A DNA stretch of 5,461 nt from Ignavibacteriaceae bacterium (GTDB lineage Bacteria > Bacteroidota > Ignavibacteria > Ignavibacteriales > Ignavibacteriaceae), in assembly GCA_019912505.1 (NCBI GenBank), contig JAIOIM010000655.1:1-5461 (forward strand), given 5' to 3'. The notes beneath the pieces were generated by a model, which had not been told where the DNA came from, ran no database searches, and saw only the letters and a list, made by a program, of their open reading frames with translations. This document shows, one piece after another, positions 1 through 5,461 of the stretch. Position 1 is the stretch's first letter. Each line of letters starts with the position of its first letter. A program made the position numbers and the translations under genes.

Positions 1-1328
1 GAGTCTACATTAGGCATAGGCACAACAAAATTAAAATCTTTCGTTGAGTCGCCTGTACTAATTTTAAACCCGAAGCTATTTTTCCCTTTGCTGTTATCGA
101 ACGAAATAGAAAAATTTTTTAGATTTTTTGTTGCCTGCTCAATTTCAAATTCAATTTCTTTCATATCCGGCATTTCAAAATCAGGCAATTCGATATCGGG
201 AATTACAACGCGGCAAACATTTGAGTCAACACTAATGTTATAATTTTGCGAATGATTTTTTCTTAAACGCTGGCTGCTTTTATTCTGGTCAATAAAAAGT
301 CTAAAATTTAATTCTGGTAACTTCTTCACTTCTACACGTAAACTATTTACATCCTTTTTCAGACTGAGCATTTCTTGCCGCTGTTGTTCTTTATACTCGC
401 GCAATTTCTGCTTTAGCTGCGCCTTATCTATCCCGCTTTTAAATATTGTATCGGGGGAGAAAAAAATATAGTTATCATCCGGCATTGTACGCACCCGATT
501 AACAACCTGTACTACATTTTTAGTATCGTTAAAGTTATACCCCGCAGGTATTATTTTTGCAAACTCACTTTGGTTTGCATCTTTTGCAAATAACATCAGG
601 TCTGCAACAATAGCTTTGCTGTAATTCCATAAATTGGAATTTATAGCTATAGTATTTTTGTCGTTCGATAGCACCTGAGTTTCCAATTCGTCTCTGTAAG
701 ATCCAAGTATTGAATCCATCTGGAGTTTCTGTGTTTGATTTAGTTTTAACGCTTTTACAAAGTTTTCATAATCACCTTCCATAACCACTTCTTTTGCAGG
801 TTTTATTTCAAAATATTCGTCCCCATCAGTTTCCGAACCCAAAAGTAAAAAGTGATTTTTTCCCTGATCGAGCGGAAGCCTGCGGTTTAATGCAAAGTTA
901 AATACATCTTCAGCAGAAAGGTTGGAGGCAAAGAGCAGCGGTTGAAGATTTTCTTTGTAAAACCCTACAATGTTATCTTTTTGTTCATCAACAATGTTAT
1001 CTAATAATTGCGGATTAATACGAAGGAATACCATCAATATAAGGGTGCCAAATGCGACGGCAATAACGGGCGACCATTTTTTCAGCCTTCCAATTACCGG
1101 CTTGGATTCATTGATTTGTGCCATAACTTTTGTTTCAAAATATAGCGACTCGGGTATGCTTTTGTAAGCTTTTTGAGTCAACATTTTTAGGCGTTTCAGC
1201 TCTTCAAATTTTTCTTGCAGTTTTTTTGAAAGCGCAATTTTTTTTTCAAGTGCCGCCTCTTCTATTTGCGAAAGTTCGCCGTCTATGTATGCGGATAAGA
1301 TTTCTTCTTCATTATATTTTTTTTTCAC
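1..1328 (-). CDS. Probable membrane anti-sigma factor, partial (C-terminus beyond window)
   Basis: Reading the minus strand from a GTG at 1328 gives 442 uninterrupted codons to the window edge; no stop is reached, so the C-terminus is missing. The GTG overlaps the TGA of the upstream sigma gene (GTGA) and has an AGGAG eight bases before it, indicating translational coupling. Residues 8-40 carry the LSAYIDGELS pattern of anti-sigma N-terminal domains, but the HxxxCxxC zinc ligands are absent: there is no Cys or His in the first 100 residues. One membrane helix lies at about residues 85-102 (WSPVIAVAFGTLILMVFL). The remaining 340 or so residues should be outside the cytoplasmic membrane. They include a helical segment with LNQTQ at 196-200, a charged predicted coiled coil at about 300-337, PDxE-type short repeats at 377-389 and a Ser/Asn-rich, beta-like tail. 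Role inferred: it binds the adjacent ECF sigma factor and releases it on an envelope signal. It is much longer than typical 150-250 residue anti-sigma factors. The coding call is firm; the function rests on context and the N-terminal pattern. Confidence 0.8.
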   Translation of the reverse strand, partial: MKKKYNEEEILSAYIDGELSQIEEAALEKKIALSKKLQEKFEELKRLKMLTQKAYKSIPESLYFETKVMAQINESKPVIGRLKKWSPVIAVAFGTLILMVFLRINPQLLDNIVDEQKDNIVGFYKENLQPLLFASNLSAEDVFNFALNRRLPLDQGKNHFLLLGSETDGDEYFEIKPAKEVVMEGDYENFVKALKLNQTQKLQMDSILGSYRDELETQVLSNDKNTIAINSNLWNYSKAIVADLMLFAKDANQSEFAKIIPAGYNFNDTKNVVQVVNRVRTMPDDNYIFFSPDTIFKSGIDKAQLKQKLREYKEQQRQEMLSLKKDVNSLRVEVKKLPELNFRLFIDQNKSSQRLRKNHSQNYNISVDSNVCRVVIPDIELPDFEMPDMKEIEFEIEQATKNLKNFSISFDNSKGKNSFGFKISTGDSTKDFNFVVPMPNVD

Positions 1329-1936
1329 GTTGTCAACTCCTGCTCGTATGGCTTTAAAATATTTTTTAAGCCAACGCGAGCTCTAAAAATCCTCGACTTT
1401 ACAGTTCCAATTTCGCACTGAACTGCTTCGGCAATTTCCTGATAGCTCAAGCCTTCAATATCCTTTAATAGAAGCGGCGTCCGCAATTTTTCGGGCAATT
1501 TTTTTATTGCTCTCTGCATTATTTCCGGAACATCCGAATATGTTGAATTCGATTCATCGCCATATTCAAAATCGTCTCTTATCGGTGTAAAGATGCTGCG
1601 TATTTTTACTTTTCTAAGATGGTCTTTGCATTTATTAACAGTTATTCTATAAAGCCAGGTTGTAAACTGCGACTCGAAACGGAAATGCTTTAAGCTTTTA
1701 TATACTGTTATAAAAACCTCTTGCGCTATATCGTCTACGCTGCCGGTATCGGTAAGAGTGATGTAAATTATGTTTCTTACTTTTTCTTTATGCCGATGTA
1801 CAAGGTTTGCAAAGCATGATTCCTCACCTTCAATAAATCTTTGAATAAGTGAAAAATCGTCATCAAGTTTTAATATTTGTGGATATTGCAATTTTTCCTT
1901 CAAATTATTTGCTTCCGGGTTTTTAGACGTATCCAT
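1325..1936 (-). CDS. ECF-family RNA polymerase sigma factor
   Basis: This 203-residue protein directs core RNA polymerase to a dedicated set of promoters. Region 2 spans about residues 27-109: a core helix (FSLIQRFIEGEESCFANLV), the region 2.2 motif DDIAQEVF at 68-75, and region 2.3/2.4 with FTTWLYRITVNKCKDHLRK, which melts and recognises the -10 element. A short acidic linker (about 120-135) leads to region 4 at 140-195, whose helix-turn-helix LSYQEIAEAVQCEIGTVKSR (163-182) reads the -35 element. Regions 1 and 3 are absent, as expected of the ECF class, and the length is normal. The start is the first ATG of the frame; no strong Shine-Dalgarno precedes it, only a GGA about 11 bases upstream. 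The gene overlaps the downstream anti-sigma-like gene by four bases, the usual arrangement for an ECF factor and its inhibitor. It resembles RpoE-type factors, but the exact ECF group cannot be fixed by eye. Confidence 0.95.
   Translation of the reverse strand: MDTSKNPEANNLKEKLQYPQILKLDDDFSLIQRFIEGEESCFANLVHRHKEKVRNIIYITLTDTGSVDDIAQEVFITVYKSLKHFRFESQFTTWLYRITVNKCKDHLRKVKIRSIFTPIRDDFEYGDESNSTYSDVPEIMQRAIKKLPEKLRTPLLLKDIEGLSYQEIAEAVQCEIGTVKSRIFRARVGLKNILKPYEQELTT
1337..1341 (-). promoter_or_regulatory. Ribosome binding site for the anti-sigma gene
   Basis: AGGAG on the minus strand lies eight bases upstream of the GTG at 1328, inside the last codons of the sigma gene. It supports the GTG as the real start in the absence of an ATG at that position. 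Confidence 0.7.
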
Positions 1937-1952
1937 AAATTTATAGTTCCAT

Positions 1953-1980
1953 ATTATAAGGGGGATAAATTTTCGTTAAA
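1953..1980 (-). promoter_or_regulatory. Candidate housekeeping promoter of the sigma operon
   Basis: A perfect TATAAT (1958-1953, minus strand) lies 16 bases downstream of a weak TTTAAC (1980-1975). Transcription would begin about 10 bases before the ATG, giving a nearly leaderless message, which would fit the lack of a good Shine-Dalgarno. Promoter consensus in Bacteroidota relatives differs from that of E. coli, so confidence is low. It overlaps the ECF-type candidate; both could be used. Confidence 0.3.
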
Positions 1981-1994
1981 AATATAAAAAGTTC
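1971..1994 (-). promoter_or_regulatory. Candidate ECF-type autoregulatory promoter of the sigma operon
   Basis: On the minus strand GAAC (1994-1991) is followed after 15 bases by CGAAA (1975-1971). GAAC-type -35 elements with a spacer near 16 bases and a C/G-containing -10 element are typical of ECF-dependent promoters, and ECF operons are often self-activated. Transcription would start roughly 30 bases before the sigma ATG. The evidence is a single site in A/T-rich DNA, so this is tentative. Confidence 0.28.
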
Positions 1995-2024
1995 ATTTTT
2001 AATGTAATCTAATTATTTAACTAC

Positions 2025-2053
2025 TTGCAAAAATAAGGGCATCTGCTTAAATT
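2025..2053 (+). promoter_or_regulatory. Candidate promoter of the STAS gene
   Basis: TTGCAA (2025-2030), a 17-base spacer and TAAATT (2048-2053) each match four of six positions of the housekeeping -35 and -10 consensus. A start near 2060 would leave a short leader containing the AGGAG at 2069-2073, seven bases before the ATG. Confidence 0.3.
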
Positions 2054-2080
2054 GAACGCTAAAGAATTAGGAGTTCTTAA

Positions 2081-2422
2081 ATGAAAATAAAAACCAATGA
2101 AAGATACGGCGCCGTTATAATCGAGTTGAAGGGAAATGTGATGGGCGGCGAGGATACTAAGGATTTCAACGATCATCTGCATAAACTGATTGAAGAAGAC
2201 AAAAAAAACATTATTGTAGATTTAGCCTCTGTTAAATTTATGAACAGTTCGGGTCTCGGCATGATGATTGGCGGTCTTACAACTATGAAAAAAGCAGACG
2301 GCAGTTTAAAGCTTGCTCGGGTTACCGAAAAAATTGAAAGCCTTCTAATTATAACAAAACTCATCACTATTTTCGAAACATTCGAAACGGTTGACGCCGC
2401 GGTTGAAAGTTTTTCTAAATAA
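2081..2422 (+). CDS. STAS-domain anti-sigma-factor antagonist (SpoIIAA/RsbV-like)
   Basis: A single STAS domain fills this 113-residue cytoplasmic protein, the usual length for the family. Beta strands at about 3-19 and 43-48 flank a helix at 27-39. The diagnostic loop is VKFMNSSGLGMMIGG at 51-65, where a serine (S56 by position in RsbV, with S57 next to it) is the expected phosphorylation site; Asn55 stands where RsbV has Asp. In the family, the unphosphorylated protein binds a partner-switching kinase of the RsbW/SpoIIAB type and frees that kinase's sigma factor; other members regulate different targets. No such kinase or PP2C phosphatase gene lies in the window, so the partner is unknown. 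The gene has a good AGGAG seven bases before its ATG and diverges from the ECF sigma operon across 144 bases. The next plus-strand gene, purA, is 195 bases away without a convincing terminator between, so read-through is possible. Confidence 0.92.
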   Translation: MKIKTNERYGAVIIELKGNVMGGEDTKDFNDHLHKLIEEDKKNIIVDLASVKFMNSSGLGMMIGGLTTMKKADGSLKLARVTEKIESLLIITKLITIFETFETVDAAVESFSK

Positions 2423-2605
2423 TTATCTTTTCGTTCCTAAATAAAAGGGGCTGAACTAAAAATAACATTTTTGCCAATTTAGCTTTTGTTACGCAGTCGT
2501 GAGGATGTGATGAAGTTACAATTTTGATGGGCAGAATGTTCGAGAATTATTATTTTTAGAACAGCTCCTTTGTTTTGTTCAAACAACAACCATTTAATCC
2601 CTCTA

Positions 2606-2611
2606 AAAGGA
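2606..2611 (+). promoter_or_regulatory. Ribosome binding site that fixes the purA start
   Basis: AAAGGA lies six bases upstream of the ATG at 2618. The longer frame beginning at 2570 has no Shine-Dalgarno, and its extra residues (MFCSNNNHLIPLKGIL) lie outside the conserved PurA fold. Confidence 0.75.
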
Positions 2612-2617
2612 ATTCTG

Positions 2618-3889
2618 ATGAAAGTAACAGTCTTAGTCGGCAGCCAGTGGGGCGATGAAGGCAAAGGTAAAATAGTAGATATATTAAGTGCTAATTACGA
2701 TATAGTTGTTCGCTACCAGGGTGGAGCTAATGCCGGGCATACTGTTGCTATTGGCGATAAACAATATATTTTACACCTAATACCTTCGGGCATTCTTCGC
2801 AAAGGCGTAATTTGCGTAATTGGTAACGGTGTTGTAATCGACCCGACAGCTTTGCTCGAAGAAATTGAGCTTTTGGAAAAACATGGTATTAGTGTAGAAG
2901 GCAGGTTATTTATAAGCCATAACGCACACCTAATAATGCCATACCACAAACTTCTAGATTCTATAAACGAAAGCGGTGATAAAAAAATTGGTACAACGGG
3001 TAGAGGTATAGGTCCTTGTTACATAGATAAATACGCGCGCAAAGGTATACGAATTGTAGATTTACTTGACCGAAAAATTTTAAGCGAAAAAATTAGAGAA
3101 AACTTAAAAGAAAAAAACAATCTTCTTAAAAAAGTTTACGAACATCAGGAGCTTGACGTTGACACAATTATAGAACAGTATCAGGCTTTTGATAATGCAA
3201 TTGACAAATATATAAAAGATGTTCCGGCATATTTAAACGGTGCAATTGCCGAAGGAAAATCGGTTTTGCTTGAAGGCGCGCAGGGTGCATTGTTAGATGT
3301 TGACCACGGTACTTATCCGTTTGTTACATCATCAAACCCAACAAGCGGCGGCGCATGCACCGGCACCGGAGTTCCGCCAACAAAAATTACCGATGTATTC
3401 GGAATAGTTAAAGCTTATACTACCCGCGTGGGCAACGGTCCGTTTCCAACCGAATTAACCGATGTAGTCGGAGAGAAACTGCGTAAAACCGGTGCTGAGT
3501 TTGGCGCCACAACCGGACGCCCCAGAAGATGCGGATGGTTTGATGCTTTTCTTGTAAAATATTCATCGATGGTAAACGGTATTGATACAGTTGCAATAAC
3601 CAAGTTAGATGTACTTAGCAATTTTGAGGAAATAAAAGTCTGCACCGGTTATGAACTGAGTGGTAAAATATTAAAATCTTTTCCTACCGATGTTGAAAAA
3701 TTAGCAAACGTAAAACCGGTTTACACAACACTTCAGGGTTGGGACCAAGATATTACAGAGTGCACTTCTTTTGAAAAACTGCCGCAGGCAACAAAAGATT
3801 ATTTATCATTTATTGCAAGAGAAGCTGATTTGAAAATCGGAATTATTTCCGTTGGACCGAAACGTAATCAAACATTTTTTGTCGATTAA
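2618..3889 (+). CDS. purA: Adenylosuccinate synthetase
   Basis: PurA catalyses IMP + aspartate + GTP to adenylosuccinate + GDP + phosphate, the first committed step from IMP to AMP, in the cytoplasm. From the ATG at 2618 the protein has 423 residues, the normal bacterial length. Conserved elements in order: the GTP-binding loop GSQWGDEGKGK (8-18) with catalytic Asp13; GGANAGHTV (35-43) with catalytic His41; the IMP-binding GTTGRGIGP (125-133); LLEGAQGALLDVDHGTYPF (217-235); the aspartate-binding loop ATTGRPRRCGWFD (297-309); TKLDVL (328-333), which recognises the guanine base; and the C-terminal SVGPKRNQT (411-419), where many homologs have Asp or Glu in place of the Lys. All catalytic positions are intact, so the enzyme should be active. 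The start is preferred over the in-frame ATG at 2570 because of the ribosome binding site and the fold boundary. The 195-base upstream gap holds no recognisable riboswitch or further gene. Confidence 0.98.
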   Translation: MKVTVLVGSQWGDEGKGKIVDILSANYDIVVRYQGGANAGHTVAIGDKQYILHLIPSGILRKGVICVIGNGVVIDPTALLEEIELLEKHGISVEGRLFISHNAHLIMPYHKLLDSINESGDKKIGTTGRGIGPCYIDKYARKGIRIVDLLDRKILSEKIRENLKEKNNLLKKVYEHQELDVDTIIEQYQAFDNAIDKYIKDVPAYLNGAIAEGKSVLLEGAQGALLDVDHGTYPFVTSSNPTSGGACTGTGVPPTKITDVFGIVKAYTTRVGNGPFPTELTDVVGEKLRKTGAEFGATTGRPRRCGWFDAFLVKYSSMVNGIDTVAITKLDVLSNFEEIKVCTGYELSGKILKSFPTDVEKLANVKPVYTTLQGWDQDITECTSFEKLPQATKDYLSFIAREADLKIGIISVGPKRNQTFFVD

Positions 3890-3898
3890 TTTTATTTG

Positions 3899-3926
3899 AT
3901 AATCCGCCGTTTACGCGGTGGATTAT
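3899..3926 (+). terminator. Hairpin after purA, probable transcription terminator
   Basis: Ten bases after the purA stop an 11-base inverted repeat (ATAATCCGCCG and CGGTGGATTAT, one G-U pair) closes on a six-base loop TTTACG. The tail is A/T-rich (ATTATTG) but lacks a clean run of T, so termination may be partial or factor-dependent. Confidence 0.55.
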
Positions 3927-3930
3927 ATTA

Positions 3931-3959
3931 TTGACATATCTTTTCTTCCATTTTATTTT
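3931..3959 (+). promoter_or_regulatory. Candidate promoter of the histidine kinase gene
   Basis: A perfect TTGACA (3931-3936), a 17-base spacer and TATTTT (3954-3959) follow directly after the purA hairpin. Start of transcription near 3966 would give a leader of about 90 bases, in which no clear conserved structure is visible. Together with the hairpin it suggests the kinase is transcribed separately from purA. Confidence 0.4.
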
Positions 3960-4058
3960 ACCTGGATTTTATAGTTATAAAACAACCATTTTTGTATATC
4001 GTTTTTCGAGGGCATAAGCACCTTTTGTCGTTTTAACTTTTTAACATAGGAGCTAAAG

Positions 4059-5279
4059 ATGAAAAAGATGGCGGGCGGACCGGCTTCTTTAAATATCAAA
4101 ATAACTTTAATAGTTATTGCAATTTCTATAGCCGTTGGAACATTATATTACACTCAAGCACTCGTTCAAAAATTGCAGGAAAAAGAGAGGCAGATTGCAC
4201 AGCTTTATGCAAAGGGTATTGAATATATTGCGAACACTTCCGAGACAGACGTTGATATTACATTCCTCTTTGACAATATAATTAAGCCAATCAATTTTCC
4301 AATGATTCAAACCGATGCTGATGACAGCATCTCAATTAACTCCGAATCAGATATAAAAAATATAAAAAATATTAATTACGATACTACTCTGTCAGCCGCA
4401 GATCTTAAAATGTTTTTGCAGGAAACCGTAAAACAAATGGATGAGTCACACCTTCCAATTATAGTAACATACCAGGACTCAATTGTTTTGCAAAAAATTC
4501 ATTACGGCGATTCCGATTTAATAAGACAACTAAAATATTATCCTTACGTTCAAATTTCTATTGCTGCTTTGTTTATCATAATTGGTTATGTCGGGTTCAG
4601 TTCAATAAAAAGAAACGAACAAAGTAACATTTGGGTTGGTATGGCTAAGGAGACGGCTCATCAGTTCGGTACGCCTATTTCAAGTTTGATGGGATGGTTG
4701 GAATTATTAAAAATTCAATATAGAGACCCGGACAAAGTGCTGGATGTGGCTGAAGAAATTGGAAGCGACGTTGAAAAACTAAATAAAATAACATACCGTT
4801 TTTCAAAAATTGGCGCAAAGCCCGAACTAAAAAACTGTAAAGTTTATGATGAAATAAAAAGCGTTATCGATTATTTTCAACGGAGGCTGCCGCAAACCGG
4901 TAAGAGCGTACAACTAACTTTGGAAGGCGATGAGCTTGCATGTGCAGAGTTAAATTTGGAGTTGTTTGAATGGGTAATTGAAAATCTAATAAAAAATTCG
5001 CTTGATGCGATAGACCACAGAGAAGGTAAAATAAAAATCCTCGTAAAAGATTACCGCACAAAGGTTGAAATTGAAGTTTCCGATAATGGAAAAGGTGTGG
5101 ATATTAAACGCCGAAAAGATATATTCCGTCCCGGTTATTCAACCAAACGAAGAGGCTGGGGTCTCGGGCTGAGCCTTTCAAAAAGGATAGTGGAAGAATA
5201 CCATAGAGGAAAGATTTTCGTAAAAGCATCTGCCCCCGGAGAGGGAACTACATTTAAAATTATTTTACAAAAATGTTAG
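4059..5279 (+). CDS. Membrane-bound sensor histidine kinase
   Basis: This 406-residue protein is a two-component sensor that autophosphorylates on His and should pass the phosphate to a response regulator. The ATG has AGGAG six bases upstream. Membrane helices at about 12-32 and 163-182 enclose a roughly 130-residue extracytoplasmic sensor region of no recognised family, with a helical start rich in Gln/Glu/Lys. There is no HAMP, PAS or receiver domain: helix 2 leads straight into the dimerisation domain with H-box GMAKETAHQFGTPISSLMGW (194-213), phospho-acceptor His201. The residue after His is Gln, not the usual Glu/Asp. The ATPase domain shows the N-box ENLIKNSLDAID (308-319), G1 DNGKGVD (342-348), the FRPGYSTK lid (356-363) and G2 GWGLGLSLSKR (366-376), all intact. 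The gene stands after the purA hairpin with its own candidate promoter; no response regulator is in the window, so the output is unknown. Its stop overlaps the end of the convergent nadA relic. Confidence 0.95.
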   Translation: MKKMAGGPASLNIKITLIVIAISIAVGTLYYTQALVQKLQEKERQIAQLYAKGIEYIANTSETDVDITFLFDNIIKPINFPMIQTDADDSISINSESDIKNIKNINYDTTLSAADLKMFLQETVKQMDESHLPIIVTYQDSIVLQKIHYGDSDLIRQLKYYPYVQISIAALFIIIGYVGFSSIKRNEQSNIWVGMAKETAHQFGTPISSLMGWLELLKIQYRDPDKVLDVAEEIGSDVEKLNKITYRFSKIGAKPELKNCKVYDEIKSVIDYFQRRLPQTGKSVQLTLEGDELACAELNLELFEWVIENLIKNSLDAIDHREGKIKILVKDYRTKVEIEVSDNGKGVDIKRRKDIFRPGYSTKRRGWGLGLSLSKRIVEEYHRGKIFVKASAPGEGTTFKIILQKC

Positions 5280-5461
5280 CTCATCGCAAGCATACACTCA
5301 ATTGGTTTTAACGCTTTTCTATCACTTCCGGATCAAGCTTTATCTCAGGCTGTTTGTTTTTCATGCAGAGATAAAGTTCCTCAGAGGAATTCAATGTGGA
5401 AAATATTTTTTTGCTGCACTTCTAACGCTCTGCTGTATTTAAGAAGTGTATGCCCTTTCAT
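5276..5461 (-). pseudogene. nadA: Decayed 3' end of quinolinate synthase gene (partial, continues beyond window)
   Basis: Intact NadA is a [4Fe-4S] enzyme making quinolinate from iminoaspartate and dihydroxyacetone phosphate for NAD synthesis. Translating the minus strand in one frame gives SSEELYLCMKNKQPEIKLDP (5329-5388), which resembles the NadA C-terminal pattern (T/S)LEKLYLCMKxxxPEIxxD. The match ends at GAAAAGCG (5312-5319). Inserting one A there restores the frame to ALKPIECMLAMS and a TAA at 5276-5278, again like the family ending ALKPIERMLxxS. Upstream in the same frame lie LNTAER, then a TAG (5422-5424), KCSKKIFSTLN where NadA has its CxxCPxMKLN cluster-ligand motif, and a TGA (5458-5460). 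The cluster Cys-Pro-x-Met segment is missing, apparently by a small in-frame loss. Two stops, a frameshift and a lost ligand make simple sequencing error unlikely. The relic ends inside the last codons of the convergent kinase gene. The family call is from recalled sequence pattern, not alignment. Confidence 0.62.

Noticed and set aside
970..1357. Two short plus-strand frames (970-1167 and 1130-1357)
   Set aside because: They lie antisense to the anti-sigma gene, lack ribosome binding sites and have composition expected of shadow frames.
2173..2367. Minus-strand 64-codon frame inside the STAS gene
   Set aside because: Shadow of a well-supported STAS domain, with no start signal.
2428..2448. 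Weak CTTTT/AAAAG inverted repeat after the STAS gene as a terminator
   Set aside because: Only five A/T-rich pairs with a long loop and no T-tract.
2570..2617. Sixteen-residue N-terminal extension of PurA
   Set aside because: No ribosome binding site at 2570, and the residues are outside the conserved fold; the ATG at 2618 has AAAGGA at the right spacing.
2479..2949. Minus-strand frames over the purA leader and 5' end (2479-2664, 2713-2949)
   Set aside because: Antisense to purA, low-complexity composition and no recognisable family.
3415..3645. Minus-strand 76-codon frame inside purA
   Set aside because: Covers conserved PurA motifs in antisense; a shadow frame.
2582..3992. Shared AAACAA..CCATTT string upstream of purA (about 2582-2594) and of the kinase (about 3978-3990)
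   Set aside because: Short, A/C-rich, with different distances to the start codons (about 25 and 70 bases); likely chance.
4864..5061. Minus-strand 65-codon frame inside the kinase
   Set aside because: Antisense to the conserved ATPase N-box region, with no start signal.
5383..5461. Plus-strand ORF start (AGAGGAATTCAATG) giving MWKIFFCCTSNALLYLRS
   Set aside because: The good ribosome-site lookalike is chance: the residues resemble no family, while the opposite strand reads as NadA.
5381..5461. Minus-strand frame MKGHTLLKYSRALEVQQKNI ending in TGA
   Set aside because: Open for only 26 codons and in a different frame from the NadA-like residues; no family recognised.

Overview
The window is AT-rich chromosomal sequence, with long A/T runs and A/T-ending codons. 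Its protein signatures point to the Bacteroidota/Chlorobiota superphylum, possibly an Ignavibacteria-type lineage. The clues are a histidine kinase with an AHQFGTPISS-type H-box and an RGWGLGL ATP-lid motif, and ECF sigma and anti-sigma proteins of the kind common in that group. The assignment rests on recalled family patterns, not on a search.

Layout. Bases 1-1936 form a minus-strand two-gene operon: an ECF sigma factor (1325-1936), then, overlapping by four bases (GTGA), a long single-pass membrane protein that is most likely its anti-sigma factor (1-1328, running off the left edge). Bases 1937-2080 are a divergent promoter region. On the plus strand follow a small STAS-domain anti-sigma-factor antagonist (2081-2422), adenylosuccinate synthetase purA (2618-3889, with a start 16 codons downstream of the longest reading frame), a hairpin likely to end purA transcription, and a membrane sensor histidine kinase (4059-5279). 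Bases 5276-5461 on the minus strand hold what I read as the decayed 3' end of a quinolinate synthase gene (nadA). It contains in-frame stops, one frameshift and a lost iron-sulfur motif, and it abuts the end of the kinase gene convergently.

How the parts may work together. The sigma and anti-sigma pair is a self-contained envelope-signal module: the membrane protein should hold the sigma factor until a signal reaches its extracytoplasmic part. The STAS protein lies next to it in divergent orientation, but that family classically acts on RsbW/SpoIIAB-type kinases, which are absent here, so a link is only an inference. purA is a housekeeping enzyme of AMP synthesis. The kinase has no response regulator in the window. 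No mobile element, CRISPR array, tRNA or rRNA is visible, and no wholly new system is evident. The most unusual items are the zinc-ligand-free anti-sigma protein with a large, oddly patterned outer region, the Gln-for-acid change in the kinase H-box, and the nadA relic.
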